A stretch of DNA of 8,558 bases. Source: Rhodospirillaceae bacterium. Lineage in GTDB: Bacteria; Pseudomonadota; Alphaproteobacteria; Rhodospirillales_A; Casp-alpha2. Every line of letters begins with the position of its first letter. The first letter of the stretch is position 1. Location: assembly GCA_003488105.1 (NCBI GenBank), contig DNMS01000174.1:2105-10662 (forward strand), written 5' to 3'. Positions 1 to 7,127 of this stretch are shown one piece after another. The notes below the pieces were generated by a model. The model worked only from the letters and a program-made list of their open reading frames with translations. It made no database searches and was not told the origin of the DNA. A program made the position numbers and the translations under genes.

Positions 1-803
1 GGCTGTTCCAGTCCGAGGCCGAACGCAACGCCTACCTTGCCAAGTACGATGCCTTCAAGACCGATCCGGTGCTGACCTACATGGTGCTGGACCGCGAGAA
101 CCCTTCAAGCATCCGGTCCTGTGTTTGGTCGGCGCGCGAGAATGTGCGCGCCACGCGCCATGTGCTTACCACCGACATGTGGGAGACCATCAATTCCACA
201 TGGTTGGACATTGCCAAGACCAACTATGCCGACATGCAGGACATGGGGCATCACGAATTCTTGGAATGGATCAAGGTGCGATCGCACCTGTTCCGCGGGG
301 TTGCCCATGGCACCATGCGGCGCGGTGAAGCCTTTGAATTCTGGCGCATGGGCGTGTTCATCGAACGGGCGGAAAACACCATTCGCTTGTTGGCCGCCCG
401 CGCCCATACCTTCAAGCCGACGGGCCCCATTTCGCGTGAGGACACGGCGACCCTCGATTATTACCAATGGGGCACGCTGCTGCGATCGGTCAACGCCTAC
501 AAGGCCTACCGGGAAATCTACAAAAGCCAGATCGACCCGCGCCGGGTCGTTGAATTGCTGACCCTGAACGAGGAGATCCCGCGTTCCGTCATGGCCTGTG
601 TCGAGGAGATTTGTCAGGTTCTCGAGGGCTTGCGCCCGCGGTCGCGGTGTTTCGAACAGTCGCGCGATCTCCTGAACCGGCTGCAGTCGGCGCGCATCGA
701 CCGCGTCTACCGCACGGGCATGGCGCGGTTCCTGGAAGATTACCGCGCCGGCTTGCACGATCTCAGCCTGCAAATCCAAAAAGACTTCCTGATGATCCAA
801 TGA
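1..803 (+). CDS. Alpha-E domain (DUF403) protein, 5' end missing
   Basis: The reading frame is open from position 3, with a TGA stop at 801-803, giving 266 residues and no start in the window. Family members are usually a little over 300 residues, so roughly 50 N-terminal residues lie upstream. Family signatures are visible: an ENPSSI motif followed by an AREN-R-R segment (coding about 99-160), a W-E-x-x-N stretch soon after, and the FIERAENTIRLLAAR helix around 357-400. The protein is predicted all-helical and soluble, without membrane segments. Its biochemical role is unknown. It typically sits between a circularly permuted ATP-grasp gene (DUF404/407) and a transglutaminase-like gene, and the latter follows here after 7 bases, so the two are probably co-transcribed. 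A GTG at 69 could be mistaken for the start, but the upstream codons continue the conserved domain, so I read it as internal. Confidence 0.9.
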   Translation, partial: LFQSEAERNAYLAKYDAFKTDPVLTYMVLDRENPSSIRSCVWSARENVRATRHVLTTDMWETINSTWLDIAKTNYADMQDMGHHEFLEWIKVRSHLFRGVAHGTMRRGEAFEFWRMGVFIERAENTIRLLAARAHTFKPTGPISREDTATLDYYQWGTLLRSVNAYKAYREIYKSQIDPRRVVELLTLNEEIPRSVMACVEEICQVLEGLRPRSRCFEQSRDLLNRLQSARIDRVYRTGMARFLEDYRAGLHDLSLQIQKDFLMIQ

Positions 804-810
804 GTGCGTC

Positions 811-1614
811 ATGCATCTGACCGTCAAACACGTCACCCAATTCAAGTTCGCGGAAGCGGCGACCCATTCAATTCAGTACATTCGGATGACGCCGCGCGCC
901 GACCTGTGCCAGCGGGTCCGCCACTGGGAGATCACGGCGAGCGGGCGTCTGACGCCTTGGACCGACGGGTTCGACAATCACGCCCACGTCGCGACCTTTG
1001 ACGGAGAGCACGACGAGGTGCGCGTCACCGTCAGCGGCGAAATCATGACGTCGGATACCAACGGCATCCTGCCCATGGACGACGGGCTGCCGCCCTATAT
1101 CTTTCTCACGCCCACGGACTACACGGATGCCGACGACGCGATCCGAAAGTTCGCCAAGCCGATTGCCAAGACCCTTGAATCGCAGGGGGCGCTTGCCGCG
1201 GGCCATGCCCTGATGGCCGCGGTGGCCGAGGCCGTGCAGTACCAATCCGGTCAGACCACGGTGGAAACCAAGGCGTCAGAGGCGCTGGCTGCAGGCAAGG
1301 GCGTGTGCCAGGACCAGGCACATCTGTTCATCGCCGCCGCCCGGCACCTGGGCTTGCCCACGCGTTACGTCTCCGGATATCTGGCGGCGGGTCAGGGCAA
1401 TGACAGCCATCTGGCAAGCCACGCCTGGGCCGAGACCCTGGTCGAAGGCTTGGGCTGGGTCAGCTTCGATCCGGCCAACGATCAATGTGCGACGGATGCC
1501 TACATCCGGTTGGCGCTGGGGCTCGACTACGGCACGGCGTGCCCGATCCGGGGGCTGCGCTCGGGCGGCGGGCTCGAGGAAATGGACGTCAACCTGCGCA
1601 TCGACGAACAGTAG
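811..1614 (+). CDS. Transglutaminase-like cysteine peptidase/transferase
   Basis: A 267-residue protein. Residues 1-80 match the beta-rich bacterial transglutaminase N-terminal region found in this family, and about residues 125-225 form the transglutaminase-like core. The likely catalytic triad is Cys166 (in GKGVCQDQAHLF), His204 (in SHAWAE) and Asp220 (in WVSFDPAND). All three motifs are intact, so an active enzyme that hydrolyses or forms amide bonds is expected. No signal peptide or membrane helix is seen, so it is probably cytoplasmic. It lies 7 bases after the alpha-E gene and is presumably in the same operon. The ATG at 811 has only a weak upstream purine run, so translation may depend on coupling; an ATG overlapping the alpha-E stop (800-802) is out of frame and closes after six codons. 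In related genomes a proteasome-like protease gene may follow, but here a convergent antiporter gene does. The substrate is unknown. Confidence 0.92.
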   Translation: MHLTVKHVTQFKFAEAATHSIQYIRMTPRADLCQRVRHWEITASGRLTPWTDGFDNHAHVATFDGEHDEVRVTVSGEIMTSDTNGILPMDDGLPPYIFLTPTDYTDADDAIRKFAKPIAKTLESQGALAAGHALMAAVAEAVQYQSGQTTVETKASEALAAGKGVCQDQAHLFIAAARHLGLPTRYVSGYLAAGQGNDSHLASHAWAETLVEGLGWVSFDPANDQCATDAYIRLALGLDYGTACPIRGLRSGGGLEEMDVNLRIDEQ

Positions 1615-1617
1615 CGG

Positions 1618-3333
1618 TCAGACGCCCCGGGCAAAGTCCAGGATCAGCACGAAGGCCAGTGCGGCCACAACCCAGAACACCATCGAACTAAGATGCAGGG
1701 TCTTGGCCATGAAGCCTTCGGGCCCATGGTGACGGCGGATGACCGTGATCGTATCGACGGCCACCTTGGTCAGTGAGGTTTCGATGGCGGTGCCGATGGC
1801 TGCCAATCCCTGCACCAGACGACCGACGACGAACGGTCCAGCGACCCGGTAGAACCAATCGAAGTCGAGCGAGATGGTCAGCGTGCGCTTCATCATCGGC
1901 AGCAGCAGGAAGAACGCGAGGCCCGAGAACAGGAGCAGCTGCAGCATCTCGGCGACATGGGCGAAGGTATAGGGCTCGTAGTCGACCGTGTAGGGCAGCA
2001 GGGCGTAAAGCGGGTCTGGATAGACGCCGAGCGCGATGCACAGGAAGGCGAAGAAAATCATTGCCGCCTTCATGTTCCATGCCGGGTCTGGCGGGCGCAT
2101 GCCGGAATCCTTCTGGAAGAACACGAACCAGGGGAACTTGATCCCGGCGTGCAGGAACACGCCGGCCGATGCCGCCATCAGCACGTACCACACGAAGGCC
2201 AGATGTTCCGTGGCGGCGGCGGTGTTGATCATGGATTTGGACACGAAACCTGATGTCCAGGGGAAGGACGAAATGGCCAGCGCCCCGATGGTGCCGCAGA
2301 TGCAGGTCAGCGGCATGCTTTGGAACAGGCCGCCCAGGTCCGTGCATTTACGCTTGCCCGTCTGTTGCAGCACGGCCCCCGCCGACATGATCAGCAGCGC
2401 CTTGTAGATGATGTGCGCGAAGGCATGGGCCGACGCGCCGTTCAGCGCCATTTCCGTGCCGATGCCGATGCCGCAGATCATGAAGCCGACCTGGTTGACG
2501 ATCGAATAGGCGAGGATGCGTCGCATGTCGTTTTCAAGCAGCGCGTAGATGATCCCGTAACACGCCATGTAGACGCCGACATAGATCAGGATTTCGGCCC
2601 CTGCGAAGGTGCGGATCAGCACGAACACCGCGGTCTTGGTCGTGAAGGCGGATAGGAACACCATGCCGAAAGGGCTGGATTCCGGATAGGCATCTGGGAT
2701 CCAGCTGGAAAACGGCGGGGCGCCCGCGTTGATCAGGAAGCCGATCAGCATCAGCCAGGCGCCGATGCCCTCCAGCTTGATCGCGGCGAATTCGATCGAT
2801 CCCGTGGTGGCCACATGGGCGACGATGCCGGCCATCAACACCACACCGCCGAACAGGTGAACCGCGAGATAGCGCATGGCGGCCCCTTGCGAGGCCTTGG
2901 TGCGGGCCGACCAGATGACCAGGGTCGAGCCGATCGCCATGATTTCCCAGAACACGAACATGGTGATCAGGTCGCCCGCGAAAGCGACACCGACGGCACC
3001 GCCCGCGTAGACGAAAGCGGCCGACAGCTCCATCACCTTGGAATTGCGGAAGGCGTAGAGCCCGCCGGCGAAAGCCATGATCGAGAAGATGGTCGAGAAC
3101 AACCGGCCCAGGCGGTCGCCCTGAACCAGTTCAAGTTCGTAGCCGATGAACGGATAATAGAGCAGCACACCATCGGGAATGCTGAGGCCCACGATCAGCG
3201 TCGCGAGCGGCAGGCCGAGCACGGCGGCGGGGCGGAAGCTGGCGGGCAGCAGCGGTAACAGAAGACCGCCCAGGATCAGGATCAGGGCCGGCGGGAAGGG
3301 ATACTGGGCGAGCCACTCAATCGGCATCGTCAT
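1618..3333 (-). CDS. Third MrpD-like antiporter subunit, C-terminally extended
   Basis: A 571-residue polytopic membrane protein of the proton-conducting NuoL/M/N-MrpA/D family, last gene of the operon. The conserved TM5 glutamate is E130 (FVFWEIM). The TM8-type lysine is K233 (SAFTTKTAVF), the mid-membrane K311 lies in HIIYKALLIMSAG, and the TM12-type lysine is K366 (SGFVSKSMI). The TM7 lysine, nine residues before the conserved W-L/I-P, is instead N202. After the usual core there is an extension of about 85 residues: an LDFDWFYR motif, a likely amphipathic helix (about 495-545) and a last membrane helix (about 548-567), recalling the lateral helix and final TM of NuoL. The ATG at 3333 is chosen because GGGAGG lies 9 bases upstream; a second ATG two codons in would be 15 bases away. 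The start overlaps the preceding gene by 17 bases. The stop faces the transglutaminase stop across 3 bases. Confidence 0.9.
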   Translation of the reverse strand: MTMPIEWLAQYPFPPALILILGGLLLPLLPASFRPAAVLGLPLATLIVGLSIPDGVLLYYPFIGYELELVQGDRLGRLFSTIFSIMAFAGGLYAFRNSKVMELSAAFVYAGGAVGVAFAGDLITMFVFWEIMAIGSTLVIWSARTKASQGAAMRYLAVHLFGGVVLMAGIVAHVATTGSIEFAAIKLEGIGAWLMLIGFLINAGAPPFSSWIPDAYPESSPFGMVFLSAFTTKTAVFVLIRTFAGAEILIYVGVYMACYGIIYALLENDMRRILAYSIVNQVGFMICGIGIGTEMALNGASAHAFAHIIYKALLIMSAGAVLQQTGKRKCTDLGGLFQSMPLTCICGTIGALAISSFPWTSGFVSKSMINTAAATEHLAFVWYVLMAASAGVFLHAGIKFPWFVFFQKDSGMRPPDPAWNMKAAMIFFAFLCIALGVYPDPLYALLPYTVDYEPYTFAHVAEMLQLLLFSGLAFFLLLPMMKRTLTISLDFDWFYRVAGPFVVGRLVQGLAAIGTAIETSLTKVAVDTITVIRRHHGPEGFMAKTLHLSSMVFWVVAALAFVLILDFARGV

Positions 3334-3592
3334 AATACGTATCCTCCCGTTTCAGGAACAGGCCGAGCAGTTTGGCGACCACGACCATGGCGGCGCAGGT
3401 CAACAGGCCGTACCAGGAATAGAACCCGAAGCTGCCTTCGATGCCGAAGTGCACGTGCTTGTGCACGACGATGTCGAGCATGGTCACGGCGATCAGCAGG
3501 ATGATGCCGCCGATCCACAGATTGCGGATGGTCCGGGGGCGGACCAGCCAGTGCTTTTCGCCACCCTCGGGGCGCGGGCTGCTGTCGCTCAT
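3317..3592 (-). CDS. Small two-helix membrane protein of unknown function in the Mrp operon
   Basis: A 91-residue protein that I do not recognise as a named family, although I recall similar unnamed small proteins beside MrpD paralogues in other proteobacteria. It has a hydrophilic N-terminus with basic residues (R18, R20, R23), a membrane helix at about 26-43, a short loop with three histidines (HKHVHFG, H44, H46, H48), a second helix at about 58-80 and a charged, acidic C-terminus (KREDTYYDDAD). By the positive-inside rule both ends should be cytoplasmic and the His loop periplasmic. Its start overlaps the stop of the preceding D-type gene as ATGA, and its end overlaps the next D-type gene by 17 bases, so it is co-translated between two antiporter subunits. 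The likeliest role is an accessory or assembly subunit of the antiporter, which is inferred from position only. A GGGGA run about 7 bases upstream may serve as a modest ribosome binding site. Confidence 0.85.
   Translation of the reverse strand: MSDSSPRPEGGEKHWLVRPRTIRNLWIGGIILLIAVTMLDIVVHKHVHFGIEGSFGFYSWYGLLTCAAMVVVAKLLGLFLKREDTYYDDAD
3343..3348 (-). promoter_or_regulatory. Ribosome binding site of the third D-type gene
   Basis: GGGAGG on the minus strand, 9 bases before the ATG at 3331-3333 and 15 before the second ATG at 3325-3327. It favours the first ATG and therefore the 17-base overlap with the small upstream gene. Confidence 0.6.
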
Positions 3593-5160
3593 GGCGCGAT
3601 CCCCGTCAGCTGCTGGGCCAGGCCGACGACCAGGTCCGGTTTCAGGAACAGAATGAATGTCATGCCTGCGGTCACCGCCATGGCACAGGCCATGGGGAAG
3701 GCGGCTTCGCCGTGATCGTACTTGATGGCGTGGTCATGACCATGATCGTCATGGCTATCATTGCCGTCGCCGTGATCTCCGGCCTTGGCGTGTTCCGCGG
3801 CATCCTCGGGCCGGTCCTCCGGTTTCATGAAGGCGGCATACACGATGGGAATGAAGTAGCCCATGTTGAGCAAGGTCGACAGGACCACGATCACGACCGC
3901 CGTCCATTGTTCGGCCTGGGCGGCGCCCTGCAGGATGAACCATTTCGATACGAAGCCCGCCGTGGGTGGCAGCCCGATCATGCTCAGCGCCCCGATGGCG
4001 AAAGCCACCATGGTCAGCGGCATGCGTCGGCCGATACCGTTGAGTTGGCTGACCTCGGTCTTGTTCGAGGTCACCATGATCGCGCCCGCCGCGAAGAACA
4101 GGGTGATCTTGCCGAAGGCATGGGCCGCGATATGGATGGCCGCGCCGGCGACGGAAATGGGCGTCAGGATCGCCGCCGCGATGACCACGTAGGACAACTG
4201 CGACACCGTCGAATAGGCCAGCCGGCGTTTCAGATTGTCCTGGCGCAGCGCGACGACGGAGGCGGCGATGATGGTGAAGCCCGCGACGTAGAGCAGGAAG
4301 TCCGTGCCGGGGGCTGTGTTCAGGATGTCGATCCCGAAGATGTAGACGACGACCTTGACGACCGAGAACACGCCGGCCTTGACCACCGCAACCGCGTGCA
4401 GCAGAGCCGAGACCGGGGTCGGGGCGACCATGGCCGCCGGCAGCCAGCGGTGGAACGGCATCAACGCCGCCTTGCCGATGCCGAAGGCATAGAGTGCGAG
4501 CAGGACCGCGATCATCGGGCCTTGGGCCTGTTCGGCATTGAACACGCCGCCCCGCACGAAATCGAGGGTTCCGGCGATCTGCCAGGTCCAGACCATGCCG
4601 AACAACAGGAAGCCGATTGAGGTCGACAGCAAAATGCCGAGATAGATTCGGCCCGAGCGCTTGGCCTCTTCCGTGCCGTGATGGGCGACCAGCGGGAAGG
4701 TCGAGACGGACAGCACTTCGTAGAACACGAACAGCGTCAGCATGTTGCCGGCGAGGGCGACACCGATGGCTGACGCAATGGCGATGGCAAAGAAGAAGAA
4801 GAACCGGGTCTGGTTTTCTTCGTGATGACCACGCATGTAGCCGATGGCGTACAGTGTGGTGACGATCCACAGGAAGCTGGCGATCCCGGCGAAGATCATG
4901 CCCAGCGGTTCCAGGGTCAGACGGATCGACAGCCCCGGCACCATGTCGAACAGCACGATGTCGGGCCGGCCGCCGGCCGCGACCATGGGGTAGAACTGGG
5001 CGACGACGTAGAACAGGCAGGCGGCGGTCAGCAGGCTGGCGCCGTCGCGGGCGTTTTCCCAACGCCCAAGGGCCAACACCAGAAAGGCTCCGATGACCGG
5101 AATGACGAGGGCCAGAACCAAGGCGTCGCCCGGCGCCCAGCCGGCAAGAAGACCGGTCAT
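3589..5160 (-). CDS. Second MrpD/NuoL-like proton-conducting antiporter subunit
   Basis: A 523-residue polytopic membrane protein of the proton-conducting transporter family. All key ionisable positions are present: TM5 glutamate E148 (FVFYEVLS), TM7 lysine K230 (GIGKAALMPFHRWLP), TM8 lysine K261 (HAVAVVKAGVFSV), H347 and K351 (AHAFGKITLFF), and K406 near TM12 (FVSKWF). The segment APTPVSALLHAVAVVKAGVF is close to the NuoL/MrpA signature, so this protein may take the place of the MrpA N-terminal half, which is absent as a separate full-length gene here. Residues 453-483, between the last two membrane segments, form a loop with 7 His and 8 Asp. There is also a run of five Phe at 120-124. The ATG overlaps the preceding stop as ATGA and has GGGAGG 6 bases upstream. 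The 3' end overlaps the small unknown gene by 4 bases. Confidence 0.93.
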   Translation of the reverse strand: MTGLLAGWAPGDALVLALVIPVIGAFLVLALGRWENARDGASLLTAACLFYVVAQFYPMVAAGGRPDIVLFDMVPGLSIRLTLEPLGMIFAGIASFLWIVTTLYAIGYMRGHHEENQTRFFFFFAIAIASAIGVALAGNMLTLFVFYEVLSVSTFPLVAHHGTEEAKRSGRIYLGILLSTSIGFLLFGMVWTWQIAGTLDFVRGGVFNAEQAQGPMIAVLLALYAFGIGKAALMPFHRWLPAAMVAPTPVSALLHAVAVVKAGVFSVVKVVVYIFGIDILNTAPGTDFLLYVAGFTIIAASVVALRQDNLKRRLAYSTVSQLSYVVIAAAILTPISVAGAAIHIAAHAFGKITLFFAAGAIMVTSNKTEVSQLNGIGRRMPLTMVAFAIGALSMIGLPPTAGFVSKWFILQGAAQAEQWTAVVIVVLSTLLNMGYFIPIVYAAFMKPEDRPEDAAEHAKAGDHGDGNDSHDDHGHDHAIKYDHGEAAFPMACAMAVTAGMTFILFLKPDLVVGLAQQLTGIAP

Positions 5161-6695
5161 GGTTTGCCTCCCGAGGCGGGACCCATCAGGGCATTGGCGG
5201 CCTCACCGGCGATGCGTAGGGTGGTGTCGCCGTCGATGCCGAACCAGATGGTGGCCGCGGCCAGGACGATCATCGGCACCAGCATGGGCAACGGCGCCTC
5301 GCTGCGCCGGGCGGCGCCTTCGGGCGGGGCCTTGAGGTAGGCGACCTCGACCACTCGCCAGACGTAGACGATGGCGAGCAGCGACGACAGCAGGATGCCT
5401 GCCGCGACATACCACCAACCGAGGGCGAGAGACGCCTGCACCAATTGCCATTTGGAAATGAAGCCGACCGTCACCGGCGTGCCGATCAGCGACAGGCCTG
5501 CGACCAGGAACACCGCCGTGGTCACCGGCATGCGTTTACCGATGCCGGCAAGGTCGTTGAGCCGGACCGATCCGACGACATAAAACATGGCGCCCACGGC
5601 CATGAAGGCGGCCCCCTTCATGACGGCGTGATTGAACAGATGGACGATGCCCCCGGTCAGACCGGCGGCGGTGGCCATGCCGATGCCGAGCACCATGTAG
5701 CCGACTTGTGACACGCTGGAATAGGCCAGCATGCGTTTCACGTCAGTCTGGAAGATGGCGACGAAGGCGCCCGCGAACATGCCGATCAGGGCGACGATGA
5801 TCAGCATCAGGCTGATGTCCGTGCCGGTGAACAGGTCGGTGCCGCCGAATACGGTGAAGACGAGGCGCAGCAAGGCATAGATCGCGACCTTGGTCGCCGT
5901 CGAGGCAAGGAACACGGTGACCGCCGAGGGCGCGAAGGCATAGGCATTGGGCAGCCAGGTGTGTAGCGGGAACATCGCGAGCTTGAGCCCCAGCCCGATG
6001 ACCACGAAGGCGAAGGCGGCCAATACCGTGCGCGTATGGTCGACGGCCGGCAGCAGGGTCGCGAGGTCCGCCATGTTGAGCGAGCCCGTCATCATGTACA
6101 TCATGCCGACGCCGATGATGTAGAAGGTCGCGCCCAGGGTGCCCATGATCAGATAGCGGTAGGACGCGGTCAGGGCGCGGCGATTGCCGCCCAGGCTGAT
6201 CAGCACGTAGCTCGACAGGGACGAGATTTCCAGGAACACGAACAGGTTGAAGGCGTCCGCCGTGGTCGTGATGCCGAGCAGGCCCGTCATGCACAGCATG
6301 TACATCAGATAGAACAGATAGATGCGCGGCCGGGCGACCTCTTTCTCCACGCTTACCTTGGCGTAGGGTAGGGTGATCGCGGCGATTGCCGTGACGATGA
6401 CCAGAACCAGGGCGTTGGCCGCGTCGATGCGGTATTCGATGCCCCAGGGCGCCGGCCAACTGCCGAGCTCGTAAATGATCAGGCCGCTGGCCAACACCTT
6501 GCCCAGCAGGACCAGGGCGATGAAGAAGGTGATCCAGGTGACGATCGTCGCCCACAGCCAGCTCAGCTTGGCGTCGCGCAGCAGCACGCAGATCGGCGCG
6601 CAGAGAAGCGGCACGACGACCTGCAGGATGGGCAGGTGCGGTTCGATCGCGGCGGCAAAGGGCAGCGACAGGAAATAGGTGTAGAAGATGGTCAC
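5157..6695 (-). CDS. mrpD: Mrp cation/H+ antiporter subunit D
   Basis: A 512-residue polytopic inner-membrane protein of the MrpD/MbhH/NuoM-like family, one of the ion-translocating subunits. It directly follows mrpC, the usual place of mrpD. The expected charged residues are all visible: E156 in TM5 (LFVFLEISSLSSY), K238 in TM7 (LGLKLAMFPLHTWLP), K269 in TM8 (STATKVAIYALLR), K360 (NHAVMKGAAF) and K415 in TM12 (GFISKWQLV). The length is normal for the family. The start is GTG at 6695, overlapping the mrpC stop as GTGA, and is backed by a very strong AGGAGGAGGA ribosome binding site just upstream. The stop overlaps the next D-type gene by 4 bases. Of the three D-type subunits here this is the most canonical MrpD. 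Confidence 0.95.
   Translation of the reverse strand: MTIFYTYFLSLPFAAAIEPHLPILQVVVPLLCAPICVLLRDAKLSWLWATIVTWITFFIALVLLGKVLASGLIIYELGSWPAPWGIEYRIDAANALVLVIVTAIAAITLPYAKVSVEKEVARPRIYLFYLMYMLCMTGLLGITTTADAFNLFVFLEISSLSSYVLISLGGNRRALTASYRYLIMGTLGATFYIIGVGMMYMMTGSLNMADLATLLPAVDHTRTVLAAFAFVVIGLGLKLAMFPLHTWLPNAYAFAPSAVTVFLASTATKVAIYALLRLVFTVFGGTDLFTGTDISLMLIIVALIGMFAGAFVAIFQTDVKRMLAYSSVSQVGYMVLGIGMATAAGLTGGIVHLFNHAVMKGAAFMAVGAMFYVVGSVRLNDLAGIGKRMPVTTAVFLVAGLSLIGTPVTVGFISKWQLVQASLALGWWYVAAGILLSSLLAIVYVWRVVEVAYLKAPPEGAARRSEAPLPMLVPMIVLAAATIWFGIDGDTTLRIAGEAANALMGPASGGKP
5167..5172 (-). promoter_or_regulatory. Ribosome binding site of the second D-type gene
   Basis: GGGAGG on the minus strand, 6 bases before the ATG at 5158-5160, within the last codons of mrpD. 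It supports the ATGA overlap start. Confidence 0.65.
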
Positions 6696-7123
6696 CTGTC
6701 CTCCTCCTCTTCCACGGCCAGGATCTCGTCATCCTCGATGGTGTCGTAGGCGTTGCGGATGCGCACGACCAAGGCGAGGCCGAGGGCCGTGGTGGCAACG
6801 CCGACCACGATCGCGGTCAGGATCAGGACATGGGGCAGGGGGTTTGAATATTGCGTGATGCCTTCGGCCAGGATCGGCGCCGTGCCGCCCGTGACCTTGG
6901 CCATCAGGATGTAGAACAGAAAGACCGAGACCTGAAACACGTTCAGGCCGACGATCTTCTTCACCAGGTTGTCATGGGCGATGACGATGTAGAACCCGGT
7001 CATCATCAGCGCGATGACGATCCAGTAACCGAGCAGGCCGGGCGACGCCGGGCCGACCATGAAGGCTTCGAAGGAAAGCCACAGGTCGTAAAGCGGTTTG
7101 AAGATGTCGACTAATCCCTGCAT
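6692..7123 (-). CDS. mrpC: Mrp cation/H+ antiporter subunit C (NuoK-like)
   Basis: A 143-residue protein with three membrane helices at about 33-50, 57-75 and 98-120, homologous to complex I NuoK and to MbhG. The diagnostic segment is SNPLPHVLILTAIVVGVATTA (residues 93-113). Typical MrpC proteins are about 110-115 residues; this one has an N-terminal extension of about 25 residues before the first helix and a strongly acidic C-terminal tail (residues 127-143) ending in EEEEDR. In Mrp/Mbh complexes this subunit sits between the D-type antiporter subunit and the small B/A-C subunits and helps form the ion path. ATG at 7123 is 4 bases after the mrpB stop, with purine-rich sequence upstream. The end overlaps mrpD by 4 bases, and the codons of the acidic tail also supply the mrpD ribosome binding site. 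Confidence 0.95.
   Translation of the reverse strand: MQGLVDIFKPLYDLWLSFEAFMVGPASPGLLGYWIVIALMMTGFYIVIAHDNLVKKIVGLNVFQVSVFLFYILMAKVTGGTAPILAEGITQYSNPLPHVLILTAIVVGVATTALGLALVVRIRNAYDTIEDDEILAVEEEEDR
6699..6708 (-). promoter_or_regulatory. Strong ribosome binding site for mrpD, inside the mrpC tail
   Basis: On the minus strand the sequence AGGAGGAGGA precedes the GTG start at 6695. It offers two AGGAGG registers, 7 and 4 bases from the start. The same bases encode glutamates of the mrpC acidic tail. The site decides the GTG start and probably offsets the weaker start codon. Confidence 0.75.
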
Positions 7124-7127
7124 GGCC

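Noticed and set aside
105..845. Minus-strand open frame of 246 codons opposite the alpha-E gene
   Set aside because: The + strand frame carries the conserved alpha-E motifs. The opposite frame has no recognisable domain and is explained by GC-rich codon bias.
3348..3652. 13-base direct repeat (GTTTCAGGAACAG) at about 3350 and 3640
   Set aside because: Both copies encode LFLK near the ends of adjacent genes. There are only two copies, with no extended similarity around them, so this is most simply chance and shared codon use.
3712..4620. Long open frame of about 300 codons on the + strand
   Set aside because: It lies fully antisense to the second D-type gene, and its product is low-complexity and rich in Asp, Gly, His and Arg, as expected for the reverse reading of a GC-rich membrane protein gene.
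4788..4805. GAA-repeat-like tract as a possible slippage or regulatory site
   Set aside because: It encodes five consecutive Phe (TTC codons) in a membrane helix of the second D-type subunit, and the frame continues normally on both sides.
3758..5062. Minus-strand open frame of 434 codons
   Set aside because: It is an out-of-phase reading of the second D-type gene, with an Arg/His/Pro-rich product without recognisable domains; the overlapping frame has clear family motifs.
5743..6798. Minus-strand open frame of 351 codons
   Set aside because: It is an out-of-phase reading across mrpD and the end of mrpC, with Arg/His/Pro-rich composition; both genes in the other frames are well supported.
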